Position numbers and translations under genes: made by a program. From Manduca sexta (Eukaryota > Arthropoda > Insecta > Lepidoptera > Sphingidae): a DNA stretch of 64,000 bases. The DNA lies in contig NC_051120.1 of assembly GCF_014839805.1 (NCBI RefSeq), forward strand, positions 8,370,001 through 8,434,000. The letters run 5' to 3'. The notes under the pieces are model-generated. The model was not told the origin of the DNA. It saw only the letters and a list, made by a program, of their open reading frames with translations, and did not search any database. Shown piece after piece: positions 36,001 to 48,713 of this stretch (the stretch's first letter is position 1; the number at the start of each line of letters is the position of its first letter).

Positions 36001-38678
36001 TTTCAAAGCAATCGTTATATTTTTACGGCGATATAAAAGCAAACGATTAAGCTTTGAATGAACACAGTGGAATTGCATACAACACATCCAAATCCATTAC
36101 TGTTTATGCTTATGCCGCGTTTATATTGTGCAAGTATTTTCGAATAGGTATGACATCAAGCATGGGTATGTGTGCAATTTTAACTACACTACTACATTCA
36201 AATGTTTATGTTTACTGTACAAACTGCAAGCAAATAACACCTTACGGATTACTTCTTAGTAGAACCGCAACTTTATGAACATGAAGTCAAATAGTCTTAC
36301 CAGTATCTCCCTTCTCCTGGTTCTCATCATCGTCAGAGTCTACGAGTTTCTTTGACTTCTTTTTGGGTTTGTTGCTCGTGTCTGAGCCGCTGTCCGAACC
36401 CTTCTTGCGCTTCGAACCACCTTTATCGCCAACATCGCTCTCTGAATCTGATAGTACAGAGCGCTTTTTCTTGTCACCTGTAAAGATAGAATGAAATGGA
36501 ATTATACATACATTTGCTAGAGATTTTAACCACTAACTAAAATGGTGGAAACATAGTTTATACCAATTTAAAACATAATCAAATACTATTTCAGTTATGA
36601 GTTTTAGTTGGATATGTGTTTTGTAATTACCTTCAGACACATTAGAGCTCTTTGATCGTGATCTGGAACGACTTTTGGACTTGCTGCGCGATTTTGACCT
36701 GGACTGTCTTGAACCAGACCTGAAACAAAGTTCATATTAGTATGACCATTTAATGGCAAGAAACTGTTTTTGTTTAAGAATTTACAACATTGTTTACCTT
36801 GAACGACTCTTAGATTCGTTCTTGTCTTGGTTGTCATCAATCATGAGGTTCGGAGAATTAGACCTGCTGTCTTGAACATCCTGCCTTGCAACAGGACTCT
36901 TAGATCTTGATGAAGCACTCCCAGATCTAGACCGGGACTTTCTGTTCTTAGGACTAGCGCTGGCTGATTTAGACCTAGACCTCCTTTTAGCTTCACCAGA
37001 TTTTGGACTGTGCGACCTAGATCTAGGACTTTGGGACCTCGATTTAGGACTCTGTGACCGTGATTTAGGGCTTTGCGATCTCGATTTAGGACTTTGGGAC
37101 CTCGATTTGGGTGACTGTGAACCAGACTTTGGTGATTGATCTCTTGATTTAGGACTCGCTGATCGTGACTTGGCACTGCCAGAGCGCGACCTGCCACTAG
37201 CAGATCCAGAACGGGACCTCCTTGAGCCACTTCTGGACCTTGACTTCGAGGTTCTGCGCTTTGGGCTACCCGAGGCTTGGGATTTAGGACTGGATGAAGC
37301 GGATCTGTTTGAAGCAGCGGGTGAATTAGACCTACTGCGGGATACATTAGAAGCATTGGAGGATTTTCTGGATCGGGTTGATTTAGGAGATTCGCTGCCT
37401 GACTTAGCCGGACTGCGAGACACTGATCTGAAATATAATAATGATATGTTTAACAGACAACTTTAGCTTCCATTGTTGTGTAGAATAATATTCTAACCCT
37501 ACATTACTTATATTAGTTATAAATTTGAACCTGGAGTATGTGCTTAATGGCTATTTTCAATAAGCAACAACATCGCCATCTACAAATAAACTAATCAAAA
37601 TAAGTCTTCTTCTTTTAAATATGGCTCCACCATTTCATCAGTAATTTTGCCAATTTCAAGCGGGTAGAAGTTTAAAATATTGACATAAGTTTATTAAAAT
37701 AACTTGCGACCCAAAGTGAACTAAAAAAGGCACTAACAGCAAATGGCATTTGGGATAACACATTTAACATAAGTGTAGACTGTAAAACCAAGCACATGCA
37801 ATTACAGGAGTGGACAGCATATATAAGAAAATAAACACGAAATAATGAGAAAGATAGATATTTTTTTAAATAATCAAAATAAGTCATTTGTGAGCATGTA
37901 AATAAACTCTTATTAGGTTTCATAAAAAAAGCGAGCAGATGACTGACAATACCTAGACTGACTGCCCTCTTTACCAGAGGGTGCTGGGCTGGGACTCTTA
38001 CTGCGGCTGGCACTGGACCCACTGTCCGAATCAGAACCGGTATCTGTGTCTGGAAAGGGAAATTACGTATACACTGATGCCTAAATAATAAATAACTTTC
38101 TTACAATAAAATGAATTACTTTTCCAAATCAACTCGTTAAGTTGTAACTCGTAACTTAACAACTTGTCTATATTTTACATATTTTTTTTTCATTGTTGGT
38201 AGTGAGCTTATGTTATTCAAACACATAAATCAAGTTGATGCAAACAACTTAAATCTTTTAGTGAGACTCTCATTATTGTATGTCTTTGGGATAAACTAAT
38301 ATTTTTTCGCAATTTAACAGAATTTTCCATGTCACGTTTATTAGTTGTTACCATCTTGTCTGATTTTCATTGGTTTCGATAGCGTATTTGAGCCCATTTA
38401 ACAATGTTTAACATGTTGTGGCTTACTTAAATATTTAGTCCAAAAGTAAATCAACCGAAGTATGAGCTATCATGGTGACATTTGCATCAAACTTTACAAG
38501 AACTCTAGTGTCTAGACTCAACAGTACATGTGTGTACATTCCATATTAGCAGCAGGTTTTTCAATTTGAATACGATTCGATTTAAAAAGGGGTCGAAAAC
38601 AGTGGAAATAAATTGGTATTCATTTCGAAAAAAAAAAACGATTTTACCTGCCCGCGATTTTCTCACTATCGGTGCCAT
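33067..38678 (-). CDS. Leo1: RNA polymerase-associated protein Leo1 (Paf1 complex)
   Basis: Nuclear subunit of the Paf1 complex, which travels with RNA polymerase II and promotes histone modification; Drosophila Atu is the orthologue. Exons (minus strand): 38678-38648, 38049-37953, 37427-36798, 36719-36631, 36477-36301, 35918-35761, 35214-35000, 34694-34532, 34269-34054, 33715-33556, 33263-33067. They total 2133 nt, 710 residues, with all phases closing. [11 protein letters not shown] starts it. Residues 43-280 are an Arg-Ser/SPKSRS repeat region, 280-415 an acidic Ser-rich stretch. The Leo1 core (about 416-592) contains [72 protein letters not shown] and [12 protein letters not shown]. The rest is RAAMRSRV, a basic segment, and an acidic Ser/Gly tail. 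Intact; expected length for the family. Confidence 0.96.
34054..35214 (-). CDS. Leo1: Leo1: conserved core exons
   Basis: Exons 35214-35000, 34694-34532 and 34269-34054 hold the Leo1 family domain: [59 protein letters not shown] and [18 protein letters not shown]. This is the part that contacts Paf1 in known complexes. Confidence 0.95.
36798..37427 (-). CDS. Leo1: Leo1: SR-repeat exon
   Basis: Single 630-nt exon made almost wholly of Arg/Ser/Lys/Pro. It includes a run of about six SPKSRSQ-type heptads (37020-37140) encoded by near-identical 21-nt units. Frame and splice sites fit the gene on both sides. A parallel open frame on the same strand is a shadow produced by the repeat. Confidence 0.9.
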
Positions 38679-40733
38679 GCTGCACAATCAAATTACTAAT
38701 TAAATGACAAATCATGCATTAATAAATCATGAGAATGTGTACAAAAACACGAAAAATTATAATATTCAACAATCACAAATTACAAACGTCGAATTAAATT
38801 TAGGTTATGTTTGTAAACGTCAAGCTGTGGCACAAACAAAACAGGTAATAGCAGAATAAAATAATACAGCTCTATGCAAAATAAAAATTATCGTTTACCA
38901 ACATAAAATAACTCAATGAGCATTATTATTTCTAGAGACATTATTCATAAAATAATATATTATTGAAATAAGAATACAAATCATATTTTATAATAAAAGT
39001 CCTATAATTTTATATACTGAAAATATAGTAAACAATGTGATAGAATTTCGCTAGATGGCACTGTTCATCAATTATTCAGGGACAAATAATTATGCATTGT
39101 AGTACACTACAATGCTTGGGACTACCGGATCGGCACGGCGCGGCGCGGCGAATACTAATTACTATGGAGGGTAGAGGTAAAGGAGCACTGCACCGTCTCA
39201 GTGTATCAAAAAGTGTCCATCAAAACAGGGAAAATAAGGGTGGCGCTGCGATCGCATAGGATAAAATTTTAATGAAAAAATTGAATGAAGAATTTCATGT
39301 TAATTATGTAAATAATTGCGTAAACAGAATAATTAATTATATTTACATTTGCAACAAGTGTCAAATAGTTTTGTGTAAAATTTGAAAAAAAAATACTTTA
39401 TGTAAAGTGTATAAATATTTAAACTTATTGAATATACATTAGTAGAAAGGTTTATTGACTACTTGACTCATGAAAAGATTTAATTTGTTCATTTGGCTTA
39501 CTTCACTCACTATTAAAGCAACCATATTCGTATCGTAGTTTTTCGTACGCCAGCGCTATTGTGGTAGGTACTTGAAACTCTATTTTCAGCAAATGCTGGA
39601 CACTTTTTCGAGTTCCCCTCCATATCAGACGGTGCTCCTTACCTCTACCCTCCATACTAATTACTAAGCAAGTAACCTAACCATCCTACCTTACCTAAAA
39701 AAAAGCCTCGTGTCTCAGAAACCACTAAATGATAAGTACTTTAGGAGGAGGTGTACGGAAACGACTATTTTAGTGACATTTTTATCATGAAATTAATGGA
39801 ACAATATCCGCATTATAAAAATTTAAGGCTACCAAAGTAAATATATACACTTTTTCCAAGCTTGCAATTGTAGGGAGGTTAAATCCTTATAAAACATTTT
39901 TTTTACTAGAATCTATCTACCTATATTGCATGCTAAGAACAATGATATTTAAATACTAGTATCATTGACCTAGAATCCGAGACATTCCAACCAGTCGATA
40001 TAAGTTAGACATAATTGTTTACAAGGTACCTAATACCTATACATAACATTATATTGTTATACCTATGTATATAAAATGGATAAATTTACAAAGTTAAGAT
40101 CGTAACCAACCATTCACAACGACTATAATTAGATTGGTTAATAGAAACGTCGAATTTATGTTTAAAATATATCATTTTTAAATAATTTTCTTGTATCTTA
40201 CTGATACCCTGTACTTACTAATTACATAGGTTCATATAATATTTGTTGATGTAATGCCTATGGGAGAGATAACACAAATCTTAGTCAATCAGAGTAACTA
40301 AGTGTGATTTTACATTATATACTTATTACATATTTTATCAGTGCGTAGTGAGTACCTAGTTGAGAAATAATAATATGATTATAATGTGGGTAAAAAAGCT
40401 GCCCCATTTCAACAGCATATTATAGGTACATTTATATTATATGTGCTTAGTTCGAAAAACTGTAGTCAGCCACTTGTTTGTCAAGTACACTGTACAAGTT
40501 ACGTAATCGGCTATTAAACTTTATAAAATAACTGTAATTTAATTTGTCTCCAAGCTTTCTTATCATATATGAGACCAAAACTTGCATCTTTATCTTTCAT
40601 TACCTTGAAAGAAAAAAGACAAAAACTTGCCCAATTTGAGGGTACGGTACTAGAGCAGCGTTTACATTGCATCTGTTCCTTTTGAATGGGGCGATTCAAT
40701 GGCATTTTGTCAAGTTTAGACTTTAGTTGAACG
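38679..40733. other. intergenic, divergent promoters region
   Basis: Separates the divergent Leo1 and CARD genes. AT-rich apart from CGGCACGGCGCGGCGCGGCG at 39131-39150. Contains the MITE at 39164-39655. No ORF of note. Confidence 0.6.
39164..39655. mobile_element. MITE with 10-bp target duplication
   Basis: Ends ATGGAGGGTAGAGGTAA and TTACCTCTACCCTCCAT are inverted; the arms extend with GGAGCAC and ACCGTCT for about 50-60 bp. The flanks are an exact repeat ACTAATTACT at 39154-39163 and 39656-39665. The TSD length suggests a Mutator-like or related superfamily. Non-coding. Confidence 0.75.
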
Positions 40734-43286
40734 ATGGCCGCGGCCGGCAACGTTTGTGCCGGTCTCATGCGACACAAACATATTTTATTACGCGAACTTA
40801 CCGATACGAACATTTTAGACGTTTTAGTGAAAAAGGGAATATTCAGTGTGGCCGATTTAGAGTTGATTACTAGTGCGGCTGATAGTGAGAAGTGCAATTA
40901 TTTTGTCGATGTTGTTAGTAAACAGAGCGGTTCTAAGTTGAACGATTTGTGTGTTGTGTTGAATAATGAATGTCCGAAACTTACGAAGGAGCTAATGAAC
41001 GATAGACACAGATTTATCGTTAACGGTAAGCAATGCTTTTTGCTGCTAGTTCAAATATAACTAACAATAATATACCTACCGCAGTACCGCTACTTATCTT
41101 GAAAAAGATTTGTGGGTAGCCACATTTTAAATGGTTGTTGAACTACTTTGTTGCAAAAGTAAAATATAAAAAGCAATTACCTGCCTATGTATTTAGTGTA
41201 AATACTTTTTAGTATATTTAAGTTTTTACCAATATTGAATAGGTGCCTTCAACCGACATTTAATATAAAGTTCGAGACACGAAGGCAGAAATTAGCCGAA
41301 CTGATTTTGGGCTAGAATATTATGTTTGGGTGTTTGTACCTAAAAGGGGCCTTCCCACGACCTTTCAATAGTGATTTAATTTAGATTCGTTTTGGACATA
41401 TCAAAACAGTTTATATTCACATTGTACATAACTTCATAATGTTTTTACGAATGTCATACAAATTCAAAGATATCAGGGTGTTATTTAATATGCAAATTAA
41501 TAATCGTTTGATTTCAACCTCCGGCATATTACTTATTTCGTAACAAATTGCACATAAATAAAAGTGAAAACGGCAATCAGCGCACATGACAAAATTTCGG
41601 CCAAAATAGGCGGCTGAATTGGCCGAACTCACGAAACTGCACCCAATTAGTTTCTGATTGAAAAATTGCACGACCGCTCGCCGAAAGAAGGGGAGAAGAT
41701 CGTTTAAACGAGAGACGATAGAACAACAAACATTAAATTACTGCCTTTGTGTCAAAAGAATAGGACATAAAATTAAATGCAATCGTTTCGTTGCCCGAAA
41801 AGTCAAAAACATGCGGGATGCGGAAATTGACCTCACCCCGCCATGAGACTGAATGCCCGTTATGGTCATTCGTTTCGAATGAAATTGAATCGGAATAGTG
41901 TTGTGTTTGGCTTTAAATTGCATTAATTTGAATTGAACGTTTCAATCTGGGTTGTTTACAAACGTATGGGGCTGGGGAACGTTTTGAATCGACATGTTGC
42001 TCAATTTCAGTGAATTGATTGCACGTCGATTCTATTTATGTAATATAAGCTAAACCTATATATGTATCGAATATCGATTGAAATAAGAGTTCCATGATAT
42101 TTTGCTGTCAAAAATCATTATTACAATAAAAATACGATACTTCTACAATATAAATAAACTATCAATTATGTCTACCCAATAAAATACCTACGAGAAAAAA
42201 TACAATTTGTGTTCGTAAAATGAATTTCTTCTTACATTATTAACCAATACGTAGTACGTTGCCAGATGCGGTCAAAATTAACAAATTAAAGTATATAATT
42301 AAACTTATAGATTACTAAAATAACCTAAGTCTCACTTTGGTCTTATTACATCCAACCCCGAAGTGCATAAAAAATCTTTAGATAGATCAAATAAAATTAG
42401 TCCTGAAACGGAGATCGAACCTGCGGTCTCGCATATTAAAGCTAATTTGTTGCCCTACTCCACGGAGGCTGTCGATTATACCTTAATATTTAACCCAAAG
42501 TACAATGAACCCCGGACAATACGTGTTGTATTGTTCTAAAAATCACATAAGGCACGTACATTTCTGAGAAAAAGTTAATGACGACTTTGTTTCAACTGTG
42601 TTTTTTTTAACAACCGAATGACTTGCCCTGGTATAGCCTCACGATTCAGTAATAATACCTTCCAGACCTTTTATTACGGGCCAAAGAGCTGCATCATACA
42701 CACCATCCCGATTTCTAGGACAGGATCAGTAGACACATTTACAAAAATGAAATTATTTGTTAGTTTTAAGCGTGTGTAGTATGTAAATACAAAAAAGGTT
42801 ATAGTTAATGTATTGTGTTAAAGGAAAATATAATAAATGACTATATTTTATCGAGTATCATATTTTAACGATTTTTAATATTTTTACCTTTGTCCAAATT
42901 TGCCGTTTCTTGGGGATGGCTAAAGATATTACTGGTGCAATTGAAGTCAGATAATTATCGAAAGACCAATATGAATTTAGTAAATTATAATCAACATTAT
43001 AAACCTTATAATCTAAATATAACTCTATAACCTTTAGATTATAACAATAACGAAAGAAAAACTTGTTGAAAAAGAAGTGAATTGTCAAAGATTTTGTAAT
43101 TACTTCCTTTATTTTTACTCTGCTCCTGTCTATTTTGACGATTTCTTCCCTAAACAAAATCAAATCAGTAAACACAATTTATTAAGTTATAAAGTTTTCT
43201 TTTTTTTTCCAGTTGTGCATGGAAGTAAGCCGATTATTGTGTATATTATAATAAGTATATTTACGATAAATATTGTTGGATTGTAA
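40734..43286 (+). CDS. small CARD protein with predicted hydrophobic C-terminal tail
   Basis: Exon 40734-41025 encodes a CARD fold: HKHILLRELTDTNILDVLVK, KKGIFSVADLELI, NYFVDVVSKQSGSKLNDLCV, LTKELM. These are the helices expected for a death-fold domain of about 90 residues, starting with MAAAGNV. It ends G|gtaagc in phase 1. The best partner in the window is a short exon 43213-43286 after a long T tract and CCAG. It is in phase and reads VHGSKPIIVYIIISIFTINI to a TAA, giving 121 residues with a C-terminal hydrophobic segment. CARDs mediate homotypic assembly in apoptosis or innate signalling. No caspase, NB-ARC or kinase domain follows in the window. The CARD call is firm; the tail exon is inference, since the gene could instead continue past 64000 or be longer. 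Confidence 0.65.
42375..42480 (-). repeat. tRNA-derived repeat fragment
   Basis: Minus strand reads GCCTCCGTGGAGTAGGGCAA, then CGCAGGTTCGATCTCCG (B-box-like). Resembles a SINE head; no cloverleaf. In the presumed CARD gene intron. Confidence 0.5.
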
Positions 43287-43629
43287 TAATGACAAAATCC
43301 GATATAACCACTTTTCTTGAATGAAGTTTTAGAGATATATCAGGAACAAGAATTAACTTGCACACTTCACTTAAATAGTGTGCAAACATATCACTACCTA
43401 TTTCCATATTACGTAGTAAGTATGTAATTACTAGACAAGTTTGCAGTGTCAAGGCTATAATAACATGTTAATAGCACATGTTTTTAAGAACGAGACTTCA
43501 CACATGTTCAATGTTAATGTAGACGTGATGACATGTTATGAAAATTAGGACAACGTTATGTTATTTACGAAGAAACTGAATTAATGATACGCCATTTTTT
43601 ATTTTTGTTATAGTACGTCAAAGTCTCCC

Positions 43630-43852
43630 CACTATACCTGATGGTTAGTGGAGTGGGGTCCAATAGAATGTGCACTGACGAGAGATGAGACCCCTGAGCA
43701 GTGGATACAATTGTGCCGGCCTGTTAGAACCGGAAATACATAGGCTGATCCCAAAACGTGACACGCGTGTGCCACTATGGCGGGTTTTAACTCCTTCTGT
43801 ACGGTGATCGCTATCCGGGCGGATATAAAATATATCCTACCGTCAGCAAATA
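43630..43852 (+). repeat. interspersed repeat, 'GATGGTTAGTGG' copy
   Basis: Fourth copy of the 13966 family: ACCTGATGGTTAGTGGAGTG, TGTGCACTGACGAGAG, ACATAGGCTGATCCC, GATATAAAATATATCCTACC. Confidence 0.75.
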
Positions 43853-44031
43853 CTTTATGGATTTCCTCTAGGCCAGCGTGTTAGGCTAAGGCCTAAATCC
43901 TGTAATAGAATGGCTCGTTATCAATAGTGGGATACTATCCATATTTATTACGAGAATTGTCTTCTTAATAATGAATGATGTAAGTGTTAATTGCACCTCT
44001 ATGATGCTTATAAACTGTCGTCTTATGGAAT

Positions 44032-44253
44032 TAAGGTCAGGAGACCCTATTCCTTCTATAGAGGCGAATCCGTCTTTGCGCAATAACGGACGTTCTATTC
44101 GAAAGACAATTTCAATAGACTTATAGGTAAGAAAGTCAGAAAATGATCTATTACCTATACAGCCATCAAAGCTGTCCTTCGTTCAGAGCGCTCGTAATTG
44201 TAAAAAGACGGATATATCCTATACCCCCCTAGATGGAATACCAATTACCTTAA
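44032..44253. mobile_element. MITE, TTAAGGT ends
   Basis: Same family as 1764-1973: GGTCAGGAGACCCTATTCC at left, inner ATCCGTCTT/AAGACGGAT pair, right end GGAATACCAATTACCTTAA. TTAA flanks both ends. Confidence 0.65.
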
Positions 44254-46212
44254 TTGCTTTAATTGCGACGAAGGGTTTGTTAGCATAACCATGGGCTTTG
44301 CACTAATTTGGTCACTATTTGACATACATTTTAGCGTCAATAGCTAACGAAATAAATTATGACCACAAAGAACCGTGGGAGATTATTTTGTCAGTCGACA
44401 ATTATCGCGAAAGTTGAAAAGTACGCCTAGGTGATAATTTCCTATAGATTACTCTACTTAGTTTATGATCCCGCAAGTTGTTTCGGTTAATTGTTAGTTT
44501 GCACCTCGTCCGTCAAGGAAAACCAGCACTAAATAAATATAGTAATATGACTATGACTTCCTAACTTTTAATTTTGTTTGACACCACGTCTGAGTGATAC
44601 ATACATGCTAGCGAGTCACGTATTGGCCATTTTTTGCGCCAGCCGTGTTGGGCAGATCAATTACTCTGACCAACACGCAGCGTTAATTAGAAAATTTGAT
44701 CGATTGCCATATTGTTTGATTTAGAATTTGTTTTTTAATTGTTTTTATCTTAATATCAAAAGACATTGTAGGTGGCAAAAGGAATGCAGTTTCGTACTGT
44801 AGTACCTTGAAATTCTTTGTTCTTATGTGTTTCTGCTTATTGGGAGATGTAGCGACCACTAGGGGAGCTATTTGTCTATTCATTTAGTTTTGCGAAAAGG
44901 TGCGTTTTAATCGATGTTCAAAATAAGCGATTATTTTTATATTTTGTATATTAGTATAGTGAAAATAAGGTGAGTCTTCTTGCGAATCTTCTTCGTCACT
45001 GAAGTTAGTGTCCGTCTTGAAATGTCTTGCCGTAGTCAATTCATTATTAATTTTAGTTCTTTACATTTTGCATCCGCCAAAATAATTAATGAACGAGTTT
45101 TAGTAAATGGCCATGTGCGACTTATAAGGACGTAATTAAAAAACTTGAAAGTCGTTTGTAGTTTAAATTTATCCATATCTGAGTGAATCATTTTATGCTC
45201 TTATTATGCCTCTGATGTGTGTCACAGAGTCGACTACTTTAAATACTTAATTTAATTTAAAGATAACCTAAAAATAAATTTCCTTTTAAAACCTGTCTAT
45301 ATTCTATAGTTTAAAACATGCTAACATAATTTAAAATGTTTTATTTATGTATAAATTTCTAGGGTATGCGATACAATGATTTCCACCTTGATTACTAAGT
45401 AGTTGCTATTGTTTACGGGTAATCTAGGGTTACCATCAATCAATTTCTCCATATTTTTTTTATAAATCAAAATAAAGTCACTACCTATTTACATTCATTA
45501 ATAAATAATTTAATGTCAAAGAATTACAAGGAAAATGCATCAGATGTAATGCTAATATCAAGTCCTCGTGACGGTCGTGAGATCAGGCTTATAGACTTAA
45601 GTCTATTAATAATCAATGAGTTACATCATGTAATTAAAATAGTTTACTCGCCCTTACAATAGTTGGTTGGTCGAAAGTACTAGAATCCCATCACATTTCA
45701 CCATTAATTATTTTTAGCAGATTTAAACTGAATGTTGGGTACAATAAACCTTACAGAAGATTTAGCGATTAGTGAAATTATGTGCCTAAATAAATACGCA
45801 ATCCAGCTTAGCTATTAGTTCCTCAAAGAAGTTTCATCTCCAGTCAGTCTTGGAGCAAACATTTGCACCCAATAAGTCAAACATTGGATGATATTTGTTC
45901 CAATGTAACAATTGTCGGACCCGAGATATAAAATGTCTCCCCACAGATTATAGAATCATGTTGTTATCTTAACAATGAAAGATTATCTCGGTCGCAATTG
46001 AATATGTGACCACAACGCTGTAAGCTGTACTCGTGTTTCTGTTTTATATTTATAAAAATTGTAGGATATTTTATAATATTTGAACTCACCTTGATGGCGT
46101 GTCCGAGATAGATTTTTAGAAGGGCTAGAAATCTGGCTTATCATAAACTAAGTTAAAACTATTATGGAATCTACGGCAAAATCTGCGTATGCCAAATTGG
46201 TATGGGATAAAG

Positions 46213-46395
46213 CCAGGGCCCTTATTCTGTATGATAGTGTAAACGCGTAACGCGGCCGTGTCATGTTATCTTCGAGAAATGTGCGTGGAATGGTATCCTG
46301 TAAGCCAAATTTCTATAGTCCTAAACATGATGCGTTGTGTTACGTGCTTGTTACACACTGTTTAAATAACGTGCGGTATAGAGAATAAGGCCCCA
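46213..46395. mobile_element. MITE, 'CCAGGGCCCTTATTCT' ends
   Basis: Left CCAGGGCCCTTATTCTGTAT, right ATAGAGAATAAGGCCCCAGG; inner ACGCGGCCGTGTCATG and GATGCGTTGTGTTACGTG. Related to 32743-32907. Confidence 0.65.
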
Positions 46396-47775
46396 GGAGA
46401 AGAAATGAGCAAGACTTCCACCTGTTAGCAACAGCAATAAAATAATAACTTTACCGAGAATTTTTACTAACTAATTTTAGCATTTGTAATTATAATTGTC
46501 AACTTTTCCACAATGTGGTTGAACTTAAATGTCAAAACAAAAACGTAAAAAATGCCATGACCTATGAAATATTTCTCAATAACGCATCAATTATTAATTT
46601 TTTTTTCAATAACAACATGGCCATTTGTACCACCATATAAGCAGCATTTTGATTACAAAGTACATGTGCCAAAAAGCACCTGCCGATTAAAAAATGCAAT
46701 ATGGTCCGATATTCCCAACGCAGATGTTTTGGGCCACGCGTCGATCTGTTGCTACGGGGGTTTCTTTGTTCAATATTTTGTTCTTGAAATATTTTTGATT
46801 TGTGGTATTTGATACTGGAGCAATTTGATGAAACTTAATCAATAAAGTATTTTTACTCTGTCTAGAATGCTAGAGAAATTCTGCCAATTAAGTATTTTTT
46901 ATAATTGCAATTGATTGTCGAGACGTAAGGGATACTAACGTCCATAATCGAACAATAAAAAACATAAAAAATTATAAAAAGAAGAAATACCAATGTTCTT
47001 TGACAGGAGGACCAGAAAAAAAATACGTTCATAAATAACATAACCTCAAATTTTAAATTAAATACGGTGTGGCACTCCACTCTTCAGTCGTCACCCTAAG
47101 ACATAAGGTGACACGGAGCCAAAATAAATTACTTATGTTTACGAATGATCAACTTTAATAATTCCGAGAATGATTGATCAATCGAAACATAAGACGTGTT
47201 TACTGTTTATCGCTGTCTACATAAACTGTTAGGTCAAAGGTCTAATTGTAATAACAAACGCTAAATACTGTTCTAAAATTATTTGAACACGGCAGCCATT
47301 GCAACAGTTTACACTATACATGTGTAACGATTCATTATACGTATTAAACACGACCAAATCAATTAGGGCAGTGTTTTTAAAGAAGTTTACAAGTTGCAAG
47401 CATTTAACCTGATAGGTAATTGCCAGTATTTTTTTATGATATTTTTTTAAATAAACCCAAGGAAATTTTATTCTGAACTGCATTTAATTTTAGAACATGA
47501 AATATCTAATAATTATAGGTTTGCATTGCCTACCAATTTATCGAGACACTAATCTCAATTCGTCTCAATCACGTATCAAACCGAAGTTCAATACATCGCC
47601 ACGGTCCGTTAGCAGTTAGCAGGGCCCCACTGCGGGTCAAAGGCCGCGCTACCCTGTCGTCAGTCAAGACGGCTAGGCTTGCTCACGGGGTGTGACGGCG
47701 CGTGTGAAACTGCCATGGGAACTTCTTACGGGTTATTGTTGTTGTTAGGGGCCCAAAAGGTAATCGTAAAACCAA

Positions 47776-48034
47776 CGCCCATATTCATAGATGTTTTCTA
47801 TCTAAGGACGGAGCAACGCTGTGATAACAAGTCTGTTTCTCAGTGTTGACGGCATGGCCGCTTTCGCAGTGCATAGACATAGGGCCGTTGTGATTGGCTA
47901 CTATTGTTGTTTTTCAATATTAGCCAATCACAATAGCCTATGTCTACGAACTGAGAAGGCCATGCCGTCAGCACTGAGAAACAGACTTATTATCACAGCT
48001 TTGCTCCGTCCTTAGACAAAAATTCCTATGAATA
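47776..48034. mobile_element. long foldback MITE, about 120-bp arms
   Basis: Almost the whole element is an inverted repeat around a CTATTGTTGTTTTTCAATAT centre near 47902-47921. Arms share CTAAGGACGGAGCAA/CTCCGTCCTTAG, TGATAACAAGTCTGTTTCTC and TTGTGATTGGCTA/TAGCCAATCACAA. A transcript would form a long hairpin. Same family as 5608-5879. Confidence 0.8.
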
Positions 48035-48713
48035 AAGTGGTAAATCTATATAATTTTGATAACTTTTTTGACTAGTTCAATGATATATTTAAGTATTTGT
48101 TCCGTAAAGCTTAACTGACTCTTATTTAAGGTTTTAGAGTGTCAAATTGCACTTTGTACTCATAAACAGGTGTAAATCTTGATCTTTATAATGTGTCGAA
48201 AGTCTTGTTTGTAAGTTGTACATATATTTTATCTTATTGTATTAATGATCTTCAAGTGGAACTGACAATGCTGTTTGCACGTAAACGATATTTTTGTGAT
48301 ATTACTATCATAATTAATTTATAGGTTTACATTGTAGACATAATTTTGAAATACTTATCGGAATTTATTTACCAAATATCGGATTTAATCGGAAGTAGAA
48401 AGTAGTGCACGGAACCTCGTGTTCTTAAATGGCTTCTTGCAACAAGTCGGTCTTGAATCCCTCTTCATTCAAGCGATGTCTTTAGAATGTCGTTGGAATT
48501 CACTTTTTTTACTCAATGTGGTATTTTTGTAATTGTGTACTATATTGAATGTCGATAAACGAGACGAAGGTATTTTTACTGTGAACTTGCCTCGAATAGT
48601 TATTTTTCGTATGACATTCCTACACGTTAAGTATGTACTTACAAAACATGTTTTTGTTAATTTTAATAAAAAAAATTGTAATCTGATATTAGTGGAGGAG
48701 TGTTCAGAATTAG

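Noticed and set aside
36841..37356. 171-codon open frame inside the Leo1 repeat exon
   Set aside because: Shadow frame created by the SR repeat; the other frame has correct splice phases and family context.
40514..40897. 127-codon open frame, minus strand
   Set aside because: Overlaps the CARD exon antisense. Its composition follows from the CARD coding strand and 5' region.
42375..42480. tRNA gene on the minus strand
   Set aside because: B-box-like sequence only; arms do not pair.
46564..46812. 82-codon open frame, plus strand
   Set aside because: No domain, no splice signals, AT-driven composition.
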